This document shows positions 8,061 through 16,480 of a DNA stretch of 64,000 nt, piece by piece. Location of the stretch: contig NZ_QNTQ01000005.1 of assembly GCF_003298775.1 (NCBI RefSeq), positions 186,001 to 250,000 on the forward strand. The letters are read 5' to 3'. The position numbers were made by a program, and so were the translations under genes. The notes below the pieces were generated by a model. That model did no database searches. It had not been told where the DNA came from and saw only the letters and a program-made list of their open reading frames with translations. The first letter of the stretch is position 1. Every line of letters starts with the position of its first letter. This DNA is from Rhodosalinus halophilus. Its GTDB lineage: Bacteria; Pseudomonadota; Alphaproteobacteria; Rhodobacterales; Rhodobacteraceae.

Positions 8061-9953
8061 CTACTCTGCTGCCGCCGAGGCCGTGCCCCGGTGCGCCATC
8101 ACATGCGCGGCGATCAGCGCGGCCCCGGCGAGCGAGGCGGCGGCGGTCGCCACCGTCAGGACCGTGGTCGTATGCGGCAGGATCGCCAAGACGCCGAGCG
8201 CGCCGGCGATCCCGCGCTCGACCGGGGCGAGCCGCCGCCGCCCGTAGCCGGCGAGCGCGGCGGTCACCAGCGGGATCGCGACCAGCGTGCTCGCGGTGAT
8301 GACGAGAATCTCCGCCCAGGTCCCCTGCATCAGCAGCCCCGGTTGATAGACGAAGACGAAGGGCAGGATGAAGGCGATCCAGCCGAAGCGCACCGACTCC
8401 ACCGCCGTGCGCATCGCCGGGCCGCCCGCGACCGAGGCGGCGGCGAAGGAGGCAAGCGCCACGGGCGGCGAGATCATCGACAGAAGGCCGAAGTAGAGGA
8501 CGAAGAAATGCGCCTCGATCCCGCCGATGCCAAGCTGCACCAGCGGCGGCGCGGCGAGCGTGGCGAGCAGCAGGTAGACGCCGGTGGTGGGCAGCCCCAT
8601 GCCAAGGATGATCGACACCCCCGCCGTCAGCAGCAGGAGCAGCAGGAGCGAGCCCTTGCCCAGCTCCAGCAGCACGAAGGTCAGACCGAAGGACAGCCCC
8701 GAGGAGGACAGCAGCCCGATGATCATGCCGGCCACCGCGCAGATCAGCAGGATCTGGGTCGAGGCGGCGCCCGTCTCGACCACCGCGCGGGCGATGTCGC
8801 CGAAGCCGATGCGCCCGCGCCGACCGAGATCCAGAAGCCCCACGACGATCAGCACCCCGCTGGCCCAGACCACGGCCTTGCCCGCCGGCATGTTGAAGGC
8901 GAAGAGCCCGACCAGCAGCATCGCCATGGGCGCCAGCACGATCACGGTATGCGGCAGGATCTCGCCCCAGAGCTTCGCCGCGCTCTCGTCGCCCGTCCCA
9001 AGCGCGTCCCGCTCGGCGACGAGCGAGATCTGCAGGTAGACGGAATAGAAGTAGAGCGCGGCGGGGATGAGCGCCGCGAGGATGATCGCCTGGTAGGGCA
9101 GGCGCAGGAACTCCGCCATCAGGAAGGCCGCCGCCCCCATCACCGGCGGCATGATCTGCCCGCCGGTGGAGGCCACCGCCTCGATCGCGCCGGCCTTCTG
9201 CGGGGGAAAGCCCGCGCGCCGCATGGCGGGGATGGTGATGACGCCGGTGGACATGACGTTCGACACCGCCGAGCCCGAGATCGAGCCCATGAAACCCGAG
9301 GCGATCACCGCCATCTTGGCCGTGGCCCCGCGCCGCTCGCCCGCAAGCCTGCGCGCGGCGTCGGTCAGCACCTCCGCCCCGCCCGTGACCACCAGAAGCC
9401 GCCCGAAGAGGATGAACAGCACCACGATGAAGGCCGCCACCTGCAGGGGTGCGCCAAGGGTGGAATTCGAATCGGTGCCGATGAAGCGCAGGATGTCGGC
9501 GGGCGGGATCGGCCGCCCCTCCAGCCGCCCCGGCGCCATGTCGGAGAAGAGCGCGTAGAGCACCAGGAGCGCCAGGATCGCGATCAGGCTCCAGCCCGCG
9601 ACGCGGCGCAGCGCCTCGATTCCCACGACGGCGACGCCGATACCCAGCGCGAGCGACTCCTCGGGGTGAAAGAAGGCGCCCTCCGACAGCACCGGAAAGC
9701 GCAGGTAGATGTGCGCGGCCACCCAAACCGAGGCGAGCAGCAGCAGCGCATCGAGCGCCCGCGCCGCGCCGGTCCGCTCGCCCAGGCCCTTCAGGAACAC
9801 TCCCGCCGCGCCCAGCCCGAAGAGCACGCCCGCCACCTGCTCGGGGTAAAGCAGCATGCCCGCCATCTGCGGCAGGTCGAGCGCCCAGACGACAGGCAGA
9901 AGCGCCAGCGCGGCGCAGAGCGCCGCGTGGCTGCGGGCGACGGCGGGGGTCAC
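8061..9953 (-). CDS. TRAP transporter fused DctQ-DctM permease (TAXI type)
   Basis: A 630-residue polytopic protein that fuses the small 4-TM and large 12-TM TRAP subunits, as found with TAXI binding proteins. Conserved TRAP-M stretches include SGSAVSNVMSTGVITIPAMR and GLPTTGVYLLLATLAAPPL. I start it at a GTG at 9953 (VTPAVARSHAAL), 13 bases after the binding-protein stop; longer versions add an arginine-rich leader read from the binding-protein gene. It imports a carboxylate using an ion gradient together with the protein encoded just upstream. Confidence 0.87.
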   Translation of the reverse strand: MTPAVARSHAALCAALALLPVVWALDLPQMAGMLLYPEQVAGVLFGLGAAGVFLKGLGERTGAARALDALLLLASVWVAAHIYLRFPVLSEGAFFHPEESLALGIGVAVVGIEALRRVAGWSLIAILALLVLYALFSDMAPGRLEGRPIPPADILRFIGTDSNSTLGAPLQVAAFIVVLFILFGRLLVVTGGAEVLTDAARRLAGERRGATAKMAVIASGFMGSISGSAVSNVMSTGVITIPAMRRAGFPPQKAGAIEAVASTGGQIMPPVMGAAAFLMAEFLRLPYQAIILAALIPAALYFYSVYLQISLVAERDALGTGDESAAKLWGEILPHTVIVLAPMAMLLVGLFAFNMPAGKAVVWASGVLIVVGLLDLGRRGRIGFGDIARAVVETGAASTQILLICAVAGMIIGLLSSSGLSFGLTFVLLELGKGSLLLLLLLTAGVSIILGMGLPTTGVYLLLATLAAPPLVQLGIGGIEAHFFVLYFGLLSMISPPVALASFAAASVAGGPAMRTAVESVRFGWIAFILPFVFVYQPGLLMQGTWAEILVITASTLVAIPLVTAALAGYGRRRLAPVERGIAGALGVLAILPHTTTVLTVATAAASLAGAALIAAHVMAHRGTASAAAE

Positions 9954-9966
9954 GCGCGCCGCGCGG

Positions 9967-10908
9967 TCAGCTCGCCCCGACCGAGGCGTAGAAGTCCGCC
10001 GCCGCCGGGTGATACTCCAGCCCGATCTCCTTGCCGAGCGCACCCGGATCATATTCGGACCAGAGCGGGCTGGTGGCCTTCAGCGCCTCCTCGCTCTCAT
10101 GCATGGCCTTCGCCACGGCGGTCACGATGTCGTCGGGCACGTCCTTGTGCGCGAAGAGCAGGTAGTCGTAGGCGAAGACGCGGGTGGGCGCGTCGAGGCC
10201 AGGCAGCTCCTCGCTGGCCTCGATCTCGCGCAGGTAGGTGCCGGGCAGCACCTCCTGGATCACCTCCGCCGCGTCCTCGGAGAAGGGGATGAACTGGATG
10301 TCGCCCAGCGCCGCCTCGAGGTCGTAGGTCGGCTGCGAGCCGATGGTGGCGATCGAAATGTCGGTCTGCCCCTGCTTGATCGCGTCGTACATGCGGGGGA
10401 AGTTGGCGATCGGCACCTCCGTCACGTCGTCGTAGGTCAGCCCGCCGGCGGCCAGGGCCATGCGGATGATGTAGTCGCCCAGCGAGCCGTCGGGGAAGCG
10501 CGGCACGTTCTTGCCGGCGATGTCCTCCATCCCCTCGATCCCCTGATCCTCGGCCGCCACGATGCCGGCCTGAAAGGGAAAGAGCGTGGCCACGATGCGC
10601 AGGTCGGGATTGGGCTGGTCGGACATGCCCGAGCCGTCGATCGCGTACCAGGTCTGCGGGTAGTTCGCGATGCCGAACTCGAGCCGCCCGGCGTTGACCA
10701 GCGGGATGTACTGCGAGGTATTGGCCGAGACCTGCGGGCGCACCTGCACCTCGCCGGCCGCCGAGACCACGTTGGAGATCGCGGTGCCGATCTGGCCGGT
10801 CGCACCGCCCTGCGTGGTGCCCAGCGCCACGGTCTGCGCGGCGGCCGGCGCGGCGAACGCCAGCGCCGCGATCACGCCGAAGGCCCCGTTCCGGAAGAAT
10901 GCCGTCAT
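9967..10908 (-). CDS. TAXI-family TRAP transporter solute-binding protein
   Basis: A 313-residue periplasmic protein with a clear signal peptide (MTAFFRNGAFGVIAALAFAA, cleavage near AAAQ) and a mature start VALGTTQGGATGQIGTAISN typical of TAXI binding proteins. It is first in a two-gene operon with the fused permease and is divergent from the SDR pair across a gap carrying a GntR operator candidate. This is the second importer in the same island. Confidence 0.9.
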   Translation of the reverse strand: MTAFFRNGAFGVIAALAFAAPAAAQTVALGTTQGGATGQIGTAISNVVSAAGEVQVRPQVSANTSQYIPLVNAGRLEFGIANYPQTWYAIDGSGMSDQPNPDLRIVATLFPFQAGIVAAEDQGIEGMEDIAGKNVPRFPDGSLGDYIIRMALAAGGLTYDDVTEVPIANFPRMYDAIKQGQTDISIATIGSQPTYDLEAALGDIQFIPFSEDAAEVIQEVLPGTYLREIEASEELPGLDAPTRVFAYDYLLFAHKDVPDDIVTAVAKAMHESEEALKATSPLWSEYDPGALGKEIGLEYHPAAADFYASVGAS

Positions 10909-10988
10909 TGTCCGATCCTCTCTGTTGCTGCGCGCGGCGTGTCCCGCCGCTTGTCATTCGTCTTGTCCTGATATCCTATACAGGAGAT

Positions 10989-11000
10989 TTGTCCGGACAA
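10989..11000. promoter_or_regulatory. Putative GntR operator, site 2
   Basis: TTGTCCGGACAA is a perfect 12-base palindrome in the divergent gap between the TAXI gene (start 10908) and the SDR gene (start 11013). It matches the site at 1745-1756 except at one central base. An extra half-site-like TTGTCCTG lies at 10963, and TCCTG-N10-CAGGA forms a second small inverted repeat at 10966-10985. Confidence 0.65.
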
Positions 11001-11012
11001 GAGGAAAGGCGC

Positions 11013-11750
11013 ATGACCTCTGACGGGAAGCGGATCGCGCTGCTGGGTGGCGCGGGTGGCATCGGGCGGGCACTCGCCGCACGCGCGCTGGACGAGGGCT
11101 GGGTGGTCACGGTGCTGGACCTGCCCCACTCGCTCGACCGGCACCCGGTGGCCCAGGGCATGCGCGCGCTGCCCGTGGACGTGACGGACGCCGACGGGCT
11201 TGCCGCCGCAATGGCGCAGGTCGGGCCGATGGAGGGCTTCGTGAACCTTGCCGGCTTTCACACCGGGGTGACGCCGCTGGAGGAAACGACGGCGGAGGAA
11301 TTCGACGAGGTCATGGCCGGCAATTTCCGCGGCGCCTATCTCGCCGCGCGCGCCGCCCTGCCCGGCCTGCGCGCCGCGCGCGGCGCGATGGTCAACGTGG
11401 TCTCCGGCCTCGCGGCGCACGTTCGGCCGGGCTACGGCCTTTACGGCGCCAACAAGGCCGCGATGGTGCATCTGACCAAGACGCTGGCGCTGGAGGCCGC
11501 GCCGGAGGTGCGCGTCAACGCGGTGGGGCCCGCGGCGGTGGACACGGCCTTTCTGCGCGGCGGCACGGGGCGCTCGGACGAGGACGCGCCCACCTCGCTC
11601 GACGTCGACGCCTATGCGCGGATGACGCCTTTGGGCCGGCTCGCGCAACCCGCCGACGTGGTGGGCCCCATCCTGTTCCTGCTGGGGCCGGACAGCGCCT
11701 TCATGACGGGACAGGTGCTCTGGGTGAACGGCGGGGGATACATGCCATGA
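11013..11750 (+). CDS. SDR-family NAD(P)-dependent oxidoreductase
   Basis: A 245-residue short-chain dehydrogenase. The nucleotide-binding motif is GGAGGIG (residues 12-18), the catalytic region has NVVSG followed by YGLYGANK (YxxxK), and the C-terminus GQVLWVNGGGYMP is typical. A strong GAGGAAAGG site precedes the ATG. It overlaps the next SDR gene by four bases. It probably oxidises or reduces a pathway alcohol/ketone. Confidence 0.88.
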   Translation: MTSDGKRIALLGGAGGIGRALAARALDEGWVVTVLDLPHSLDRHPVAQGMRALPVDVTDADGLAAAMAQVGPMEGFVNLAGFHTGVTPLEETTAEEFDEVMAGNFRGAYLAARAALPGLRAARGAMVNVVSGLAAHVRPGYGLYGANKAAMVHLTKTLALEAAPEVRVNAVGPAAVDTAFLRGGTGRSDEDAPTSLDVDAYARMTPLGRLAQPADVVGPILFLLGPDSAFMTGQVLWVNGGGYMP

Positions 11751-12559
11751 GCGACGCATCGCTGAAGGGCCGCGTGGTCCTGATCACCGGGGGATCGCGC
11801 GGACTGGGCCGAGAGATGGCGCTGGCGCTGGCCGAGGCGGGCGCGCGGCTCTGCATCACCGGGGCCTCCGCCACGCCGGAGCTCGACCGCACGGCGGAGG
11901 AGCTGGCCACGCTGACCGGCGCCGACAACGTGCTGGCCCATGCCTTCGACGTGGCCAACCCGCAGGCGGCGGAGGCCGCGGTCGCCGCCTGCGTCGGTCG
12001 CTTCGGGCGCATCGACGTGCTGGTGAACAACGCGGGCCGCGGCATGCGCCTGATCTCGGAGACCTTCAACACGACGCCCACGAAGTTCTGGGAGGCCGAG
12101 GCGGACGCCTGGCGCGCGATCGTGGAGACCAACGTGAATGGCCCATTTCTGATGGCGCGGGCGGCCGTGCCGCACATGATCGCGCAGGGTTTCGGCAAGA
12201 TCGTCAACGTCTCGACCTCCGACCAGACCATGGTGCGCCGGGGCTATTCGCCCTACGGGCCGTCGAAGGCCTTTCTCGAGGCCGCCTCGCGCGTCTGGGC
12301 GCAGGACCTCGACGGCACGGGCGTGGACGTCAACGTGCTGCTGCCCGGTGGTGCCGCCGACACCGACCTTCTCCCCCCCTCGGCGGACAAGAAGGGCGCC
12401 GACGGCAACCTGTTGTCCCCTGCGGTGATGCGCGAGGCGATCCTCTGGCTCGCTTCCGACGCCTCGAACGGGGTGACGGGCGCGCGCTTCATCGGCCGGC
12501 TCTGGGACGGGCCGGAGGCCGCGCGCGACGCGCCTGTCGACAAGCCGAAGATCATGTGA
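11747..12559 (+). CDS. SDR-family oxidoreductase
   Basis: A 270-residue short-chain dehydrogenase with TGGSRGLG at residues 14-21, NNAG in the structural NAG motif, and YGPSK as the catalytic YxxxK. It starts within the stop of the previous SDR (ATGA overlap), so the two are co-translated. The C-terminus is less canonical (ARFIGRLWDGPEAARD), unlike the usual VDGG ending, suggesting a distinct substrate from its neighbour. Confidence 0.88.
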   Translation: MSDASLKGRVVLITGGSRGLGREMALALAEAGARLCITGASATPELDRTAEELATLTGADNVLAHAFDVANPQAAEAAVAACVGRFGRIDVLVNNAGRGMRLISETFNTTPTKFWEAEADAWRAIVETNVNGPFLMARAAVPHMIAQGFGKIVNVSTSDQTMVRRGYSPYGPSKAFLEAASRVWAQDLDGTGVDVNVLLPGGAADTDLLPPSADKKGADGNLLSPAVMREAILWLASDASNGVTGARFIGRLWDGPEAARDAPVDKPKIM

Positions 12560-12566
12560 GGACGCG

Positions 12567-13415
12567 ATGACCCAGAGGCTCACGCTCGGCGCGCTGGAGG
12601 TTTCCGGGCTCACGGACCTCGCACGCTTCGACATTCCGCTTTCCGAGATCATGCCGGGCGCGGACCCTGCCGCGCTCGACGGGATCGACTGGATCGGGCC
12701 GGAGGTGCTCTCGGACGGCATCCTGCACATGGCCATGCGCGCGTGGCTTCTGCGGCTCGAGGGGCGGGTGATCCTGATCGACACCTGCGTCGGCGACGAC
12801 AAGGATCGCCCCGCGCGCCCCGAGTGGCACCGGCGCCGCAGCGGCGCGCTTATCGCGGCGCTGGCGGCGGAAGGGCTGCGCCCCGACGACGTGGACGTGG
12901 TGATGTGCACCCATCTGCACGCCGACCACGTGGGCTGGAACACGGTGCGCGAGGACGGGCGCTGGGTGCCGACCTTCCCCGGCGCGCGTTACGTCTGCGG
13001 GCGCACGGAATACCGCCACTGGGACGGCGCCGCCGACGCGCACGGCGCCTTCGCCGACAGCGTGCTGCCGGTGATGGCGGCGGGCCGGATGGACCTTGTC
13101 GAGGATGGCTGGGAGCTGGCGCGTGGCCTGACGCTCGAGACAACGCCGGGCCACACCCCGGGGCACATGTGCATTCACGCCGACCACGGCGCGGGCGCGG
13201 TCTTCGCCGGCGACGCGATCCATTCGCCGGTGCAGCTCGCACGCCCCGACTGGGTGAGCGCCTTCTGCTCGGACGCCGAAGCGGCGCGGGCGAGCCGCCT
13301 GCGGCTGCTGGAGGAGCTGGCCGACAGCGGCCGCTGGCTGATCCCCGCGCATTTCCCCGATCCCGGCTGGATGCGCGTGGCCCGCGCGGGCCGCGCGTTC
13401 CGCCCCGCCGCCTGA
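12567..13415 (+). CDS. MBL-fold metallohydrolase
   Basis: A 282-residue metallo-beta-lactamase-fold protein. The metal-binding motif is CTHLHADHVGW (HxHxDH, about residues 113-119), followed by TPGHTPGH and the bridging aspartate in FAGDAIHSP. This arrangement resembles lactonase/AttM-like hydrolases; a lactone or thioester substrate from the pathway is plausible. It lies seven bases after the second SDR, in one operon. Confidence 0.85.
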   Translation: MTQRLTLGALEVSGLTDLARFDIPLSEIMPGADPAALDGIDWIGPEVLSDGILHMAMRAWLLRLEGRVILIDTCVGDDKDRPARPEWHRRRSGALIAALAAEGLRPDDVDVVMCTHLHADHVGWNTVREDGRWVPTFPGARYVCGRTEYRHWDGAADAHGAFADSVLPVMAAGRMDLVEDGWELARGLTLETTPGHTPGHMCIHADHGAGAVFAGDAIHSPVQLARPDWVSAFCSDAEAARASRLRLLEELADSGRWLIPAHFPDPGWMRVARAGRAFRPAA

Positions 13416-13479
13416 GCCGCGGCTGGACATCGGGCCGCGAACCGCCTCTTGTGCGGCGGGCGCACGAAGGGAGGCAGCG

Positions 13480-13950
13480 ATGAGCGACGGCAAGGACCGG
13501 GTCGAGGGGCAGTTCTTCAACACCGTGGACTGGCGCGTGGCCTGGGGGCACTGCGACCCCGCGGGCATCGTGTTCAACCCCCGCTTCATGGAGGTCTTCG
13601 ACGACTGCACGGCGCGTCTGCTGGAAGCCGCCGCCGGGATGAACAAGCGCGATTTCCTCGCGGCGTATCAGGCGGCCGGCATTCCGCTGGTCGAGACGAC
13701 GGCGCGCTTCCTGCGGCCGGTGACCTACGGCGACAGCTGCGCGATCACCAGCCATGCGGCCTGGCTCACGCGGTCGAGCTTCGGCGTGCGGCATGTTCTG
13801 CGGCTGCACGGCGAGGTGGCGGTCGAGGGCGAGGAGGTGCGGGTATGGACCGCGCGCGATGCCGAGGGGCGGATGCGCTCCGCCCCCCTGCCCGAGCCCT
13901 TGCGCGCCGCGCTGCTCGCGAGGCCCGCGGTCTGCCACCCCCCCGACTGA
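13480..13950 (+). CDS. 4HBT-fold acyl-CoA thioesterase
   Basis: A 156-residue hot-dog thioesterase related to 4-hydroxybenzoyl-CoA thioesterases: the active-site segment WGHCDPAGIVFNPRFMEVF carries the conserved aspartate. It presumably hydrolyses an acyl- or aroyl-CoA formed in the pathway. It is the last gene of the catabolic island and converges on the DUF1611 gene nine bases away. Confidence 0.85.
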   Translation: MSDGKDRVEGQFFNTVDWRVAWGHCDPAGIVFNPRFMEVFDDCTARLLEAAAGMNKRDFLAAYQAAGIPLVETTARFLRPVTYGDSCAITSHAAWLTRSSFGVRHVLRLHGEVAVEGEEVRVWTARDAEGRMRSAPLPEPLRAALLARPAVCHPPD

Positions 13951-13958
13951 AGAGCGGT

Positions 13959-14960
13959 TCAGAGACCCGCGAGCGCGTCCACCAGCCGGCCGGCACCGTG
14001 GCGGAAGGGATCGACCGTCGGCAGACCCATCCGCGCCTCGACCTCGGCGCAGTAGCTCCTGGCCTCGTCCTCCGACAGATGCTGCGTGTTGACCGAGACG
14101 CCCACCACTTCGGCGCGATCATTCGCCACCCGCGCCATGGTCAGCGAGAGGTCGCGCAGCGCCTCGAGGCTCGGCACCGGGTGATCCGGCAGGCCGCGCA
14201 GATGCGGGCGCGTGGGCTCGTGGCAGAGCACCAGCGCATCCGGCGCGCCGCCGTGGATCAGCGCCAGCGTCACACCCGAATAGGAAATGTGAAAGAGGCT
14301 CCCCTGCCCCTCGATAACGTCCCAGTGATCCGGGTCGTTCTCGGGCGTCAGCCATTCGATGGAGCCGGCCATGAAGTCCGCCACAACGGCATCGAGCGGC
14401 ACGCCGTCGCCGGTGATCAGGATGCCCGTCTGACCCGTGGCGCGGAAGCTGGACTTCATGCCCCGGTTCTTCATCTCAGCATCCATGGCGAGCGTGGTGT
14501 ACATCTTGCCCACCGAACAGTCGGTGCCGACGGCCAGCAGGCGCTTGCCGGCGCGCGGCTTGCCGTCGGCAATCGGGTATTTCACGGAAGGCACGCGCAC
14601 GTCGTGCAGCACCCGGCCGGTCGCCCGCGCCACCGCCGAGAGATCCTCCTCGTCGCGCAGCAGGTTGTGCAGGCCCGAGGCGAGGTCGAAGCCCTCCTCC
14701 AGCGCGGCCACGAGCACCTTCTTCCAGGCCGCCGAGATCACGCCGCCGCGATTCGCCACGCCGATGACCAGGGTCTTCGCGCCGGCGGCCTTCGCCTCGG
14801 CCAGCGTCATGTCCGGCAGGCCGAGGTCGGCCTTGCAGCCCTCCATCCGGTACTGGCCCACGGCGTTGTCGGGACGCCAGTCCCTGATCCCCTGCGCCAC
14901 CTTCGCGGCGAGCGGGTCGGGCGCGTCGCCCAGAAAGAGCAGATAGGGTGTCTCGATCAT
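13959..14960 (-). CDS. dgcN: DUF1611 family protein, DgcN-like N-acetyltransferase
   Basis: A 333-residue DUF1611 protein starting MIETPYLLFLGDAPDPLAAK. The C-terminal half has a P-loop-like GTDCSVGKMYT (about residue 150) and EGQGSLFHISYSGVT. In marine bacteria DgcN acetylates D-glutamate, and DgcA then epimerises the product. The partner dgcA, usually adjacent, is not present here, so the D-glutamate role is inferred from family resemblance only; the gene symbol is tentative. Confidence 0.75.
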   Translation of the reverse strand: MIETPYLLFLGDAPDPLAAKVAQGIRDWRPDNAVGQYRMEGCKADLGLPDMTLAEAKAAGAKTLVIGVANRGGVISAAWKKVLVAALEEGFDLASGLHNLLRDEEDLSAVARATGRVLHDVRVPSVKYPIADGKPRAGKRLLAVGTDCSVGKMYTTLAMDAEMKNRGMKSSFRATGQTGILITGDGVPLDAVVADFMAGSIEWLTPENDPDHWDVIEGQGSLFHISYSGVTLALIHGGAPDALVLCHEPTRPHLRGLPDHPVPSLEALRDLSLTMARVANDRAEVVGVSVNTQHLSEDEARSYCAEVEARMGLPTVDPFRHGAGRLVDALAGL

Positions 14961-15076
14961 CGCGGCCTCCGTCGTTGCGGCCGATCCTAACGGACGCTGC
15001 GGGAAATGCATCGCAAAGCTTCGGTGGCTGGGGCGGGATGCGCAAGATTCTCCCGCCTCGACCCGTGAACGCGGCA

Positions 15077-16318
15077 TCATCGGGCGTCGCGGCGCTCTTC
15101 GGCTTCGATGGCCGCCTCGGTCTGCAGATAGCTCGTCTGCGGGCCGCCGAAGCCGCCGACGCGCTGCGCCTGGCCGGTCTCGGCCGGCGCCGCAGTGACC
15201 GCGCGCCGGGCCGCCGCCACCGCCGCGGTGCCGGCGAAGAGCGCCATGAGCAGCGCCGGGAAGCCCGCCGGCCCCGCGAGGTCCACTGCCGCAGGCCCGG
15301 CGAAGGCCCCGCCCAGCAGTCCCAGGTTCAGCGAAAAGGCCATCGCGCCACCCGCCGGCACGATCTGCGACGGCTTGAGCTGGTCGTTGGCATGGGCGAG
15401 GCAGACCGAATAGGTCGGCACGCAGACCGCCGCCGCGGCCGAAAGAAGCAGCAGCGCCGCCGAGGGTCCCGTCGGCACGGCGGCGGCGGCGAAAGCCGCG
15501 CCCGCCGCCGACAGCGCCAGCACCACCCAGCGCCGGTCGATCCGGTCGGAGATCCAGCCCACCGGGTATTGCGCGGCCGCGCCCACCAGGGTCATCGCCG
15601 AGACCAGCGTCGCGGCCACCGCCCGATCCACGCCGAGCTCCAGCATGTAGAGCGGCGCGGTGATGAAGAGCACCCCCATCGCCGCGCCATTGAGCACCGC
15701 ACCGGAAATCGCCATGGGCGATATGCGGTAGAGCCGCGTCAGCGGCATCGGCTCGGCCCGGTCGTGCCGCGGCACGACGACGCGCGACAGCAGCAGCGGC
15801 ACGACCGAGAGCGACACGAGGATCGACACGAGGCCGAAAAGGACCGCCTGACCAGCGCCGGGCCAGCCGACCAGCGCCGCCCCGGCCGCCGTGCCGCCCG
15901 ACTGGAGCAGGAAATAGACCGAGAGCACCTGCGCGCGCTCGCGGTTCGCCGCCTGCGCGTTGAGCCAGCTCTCGGTGATGACGTAGAGGCCCGGAAAGCA
16001 CACGCCGGCCAGAACGCGCATGGCGGTCCAGGTCGCCACGTCCTCGGTCAGCAGATGGACAATGGCGGTGATGGAGCAGATCGCGGCGAGCGCGGCGAAG
16101 GCGCGCACATGCCCCGCGCGTTCGATCAGCCGCGGCGCGAGGAGGGTGCCCGCCAGCGCACCCGCCGGGTAGCCCGCCTGCATCACGCCGATCGCGGTGG
16201 CGGAGAAGCCCAGTTCGTTGGCGCGCACGGTCAGCAGCGTGAGCAGAAGCCCGTTCGCCACCAGAAGCAGGCCGATCCCCAGAAAGAGCGCCCAGTTCGC
16301 CAGCACGATCCGTCGCAT
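15077..16318 (-). CDS. MFS transporter, YcaD-like
   Basis: A 413-residue, 12-span carrier. The first half has the MFS loop 2-3 region LLAPRLIERAGHVRAF, and ITESWLNAQAANRERAQVLS is typical of the YcaD-type group. Substrate is unknown. It is divergent from the malyl-CoA lyase gene, with about 160 bases of shared promoter region (16319-16480) in which I see no clear operator. It follows the same direction as the DUF1611 gene 116 bases further on. Confidence 0.82.
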   Translation of the reverse strand: MRRIVLANWALFLGIGLLLVANGLLLTLLTVRANELGFSATAIGVMQAGYPAGALAGTLLAPRLIERAGHVRAFAALAAICSITAIVHLLTEDVATWTAMRVLAGVCFPGLYVITESWLNAQAANRERAQVLSVYFLLQSGGTAAGAALVGWPGAGQAVLFGLVSILVSLSVVPLLLSRVVVPRHDRAEPMPLTRLYRISPMAISGAVLNGAAMGVLFITAPLYMLELGVDRAVAATLVSAMTLVGAAAQYPVGWISDRIDRRWVVLALSAAGAAFAAAAVPTGPSAALLLLSAAAAVCVPTYSVCLAHANDQLKPSQIVPAGGAMAFSLNLGLLGGAFAGPAAVDLAGPAGFPALLMALFAGTAAVAAARRAVTAAPAETGQAQRVGGFGGPQTSYLQTEAAIEAEERRDAR

Positions 16319-16480
16319 GACGTGCAGATAGGAGAGACCGTCGCCCGGTTGGGGAGGGCGCGCCCGCGCCAGAATGATGCCCTGCTGTGCCGCCGCGCGA
16401 AACTCTCTTGCGCGCAGGGGGCCGATCCACTAGCCCGCTCGGCGAGCCTTTCGCATCGAGGTCAGACGAGGGACACCCGC

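Noticed and set aside
6241-9726. Very long minus-strand open frame of about 1160 codons
   Set aside because: It lies antisense to the TPP enzyme and out of frame with the TRAP permease; its composition is the low-complexity Arg/Gly/Ala pattern produced by reading high-GC genes in a wrong frame.
7131-10292. Long plus-strand open frame of about 1050 codons
   Set aside because: It overlaps the TPP gene in another frame and runs antisense to the TRAP genes, with no domain resemblance. It is a high-GC artefact.
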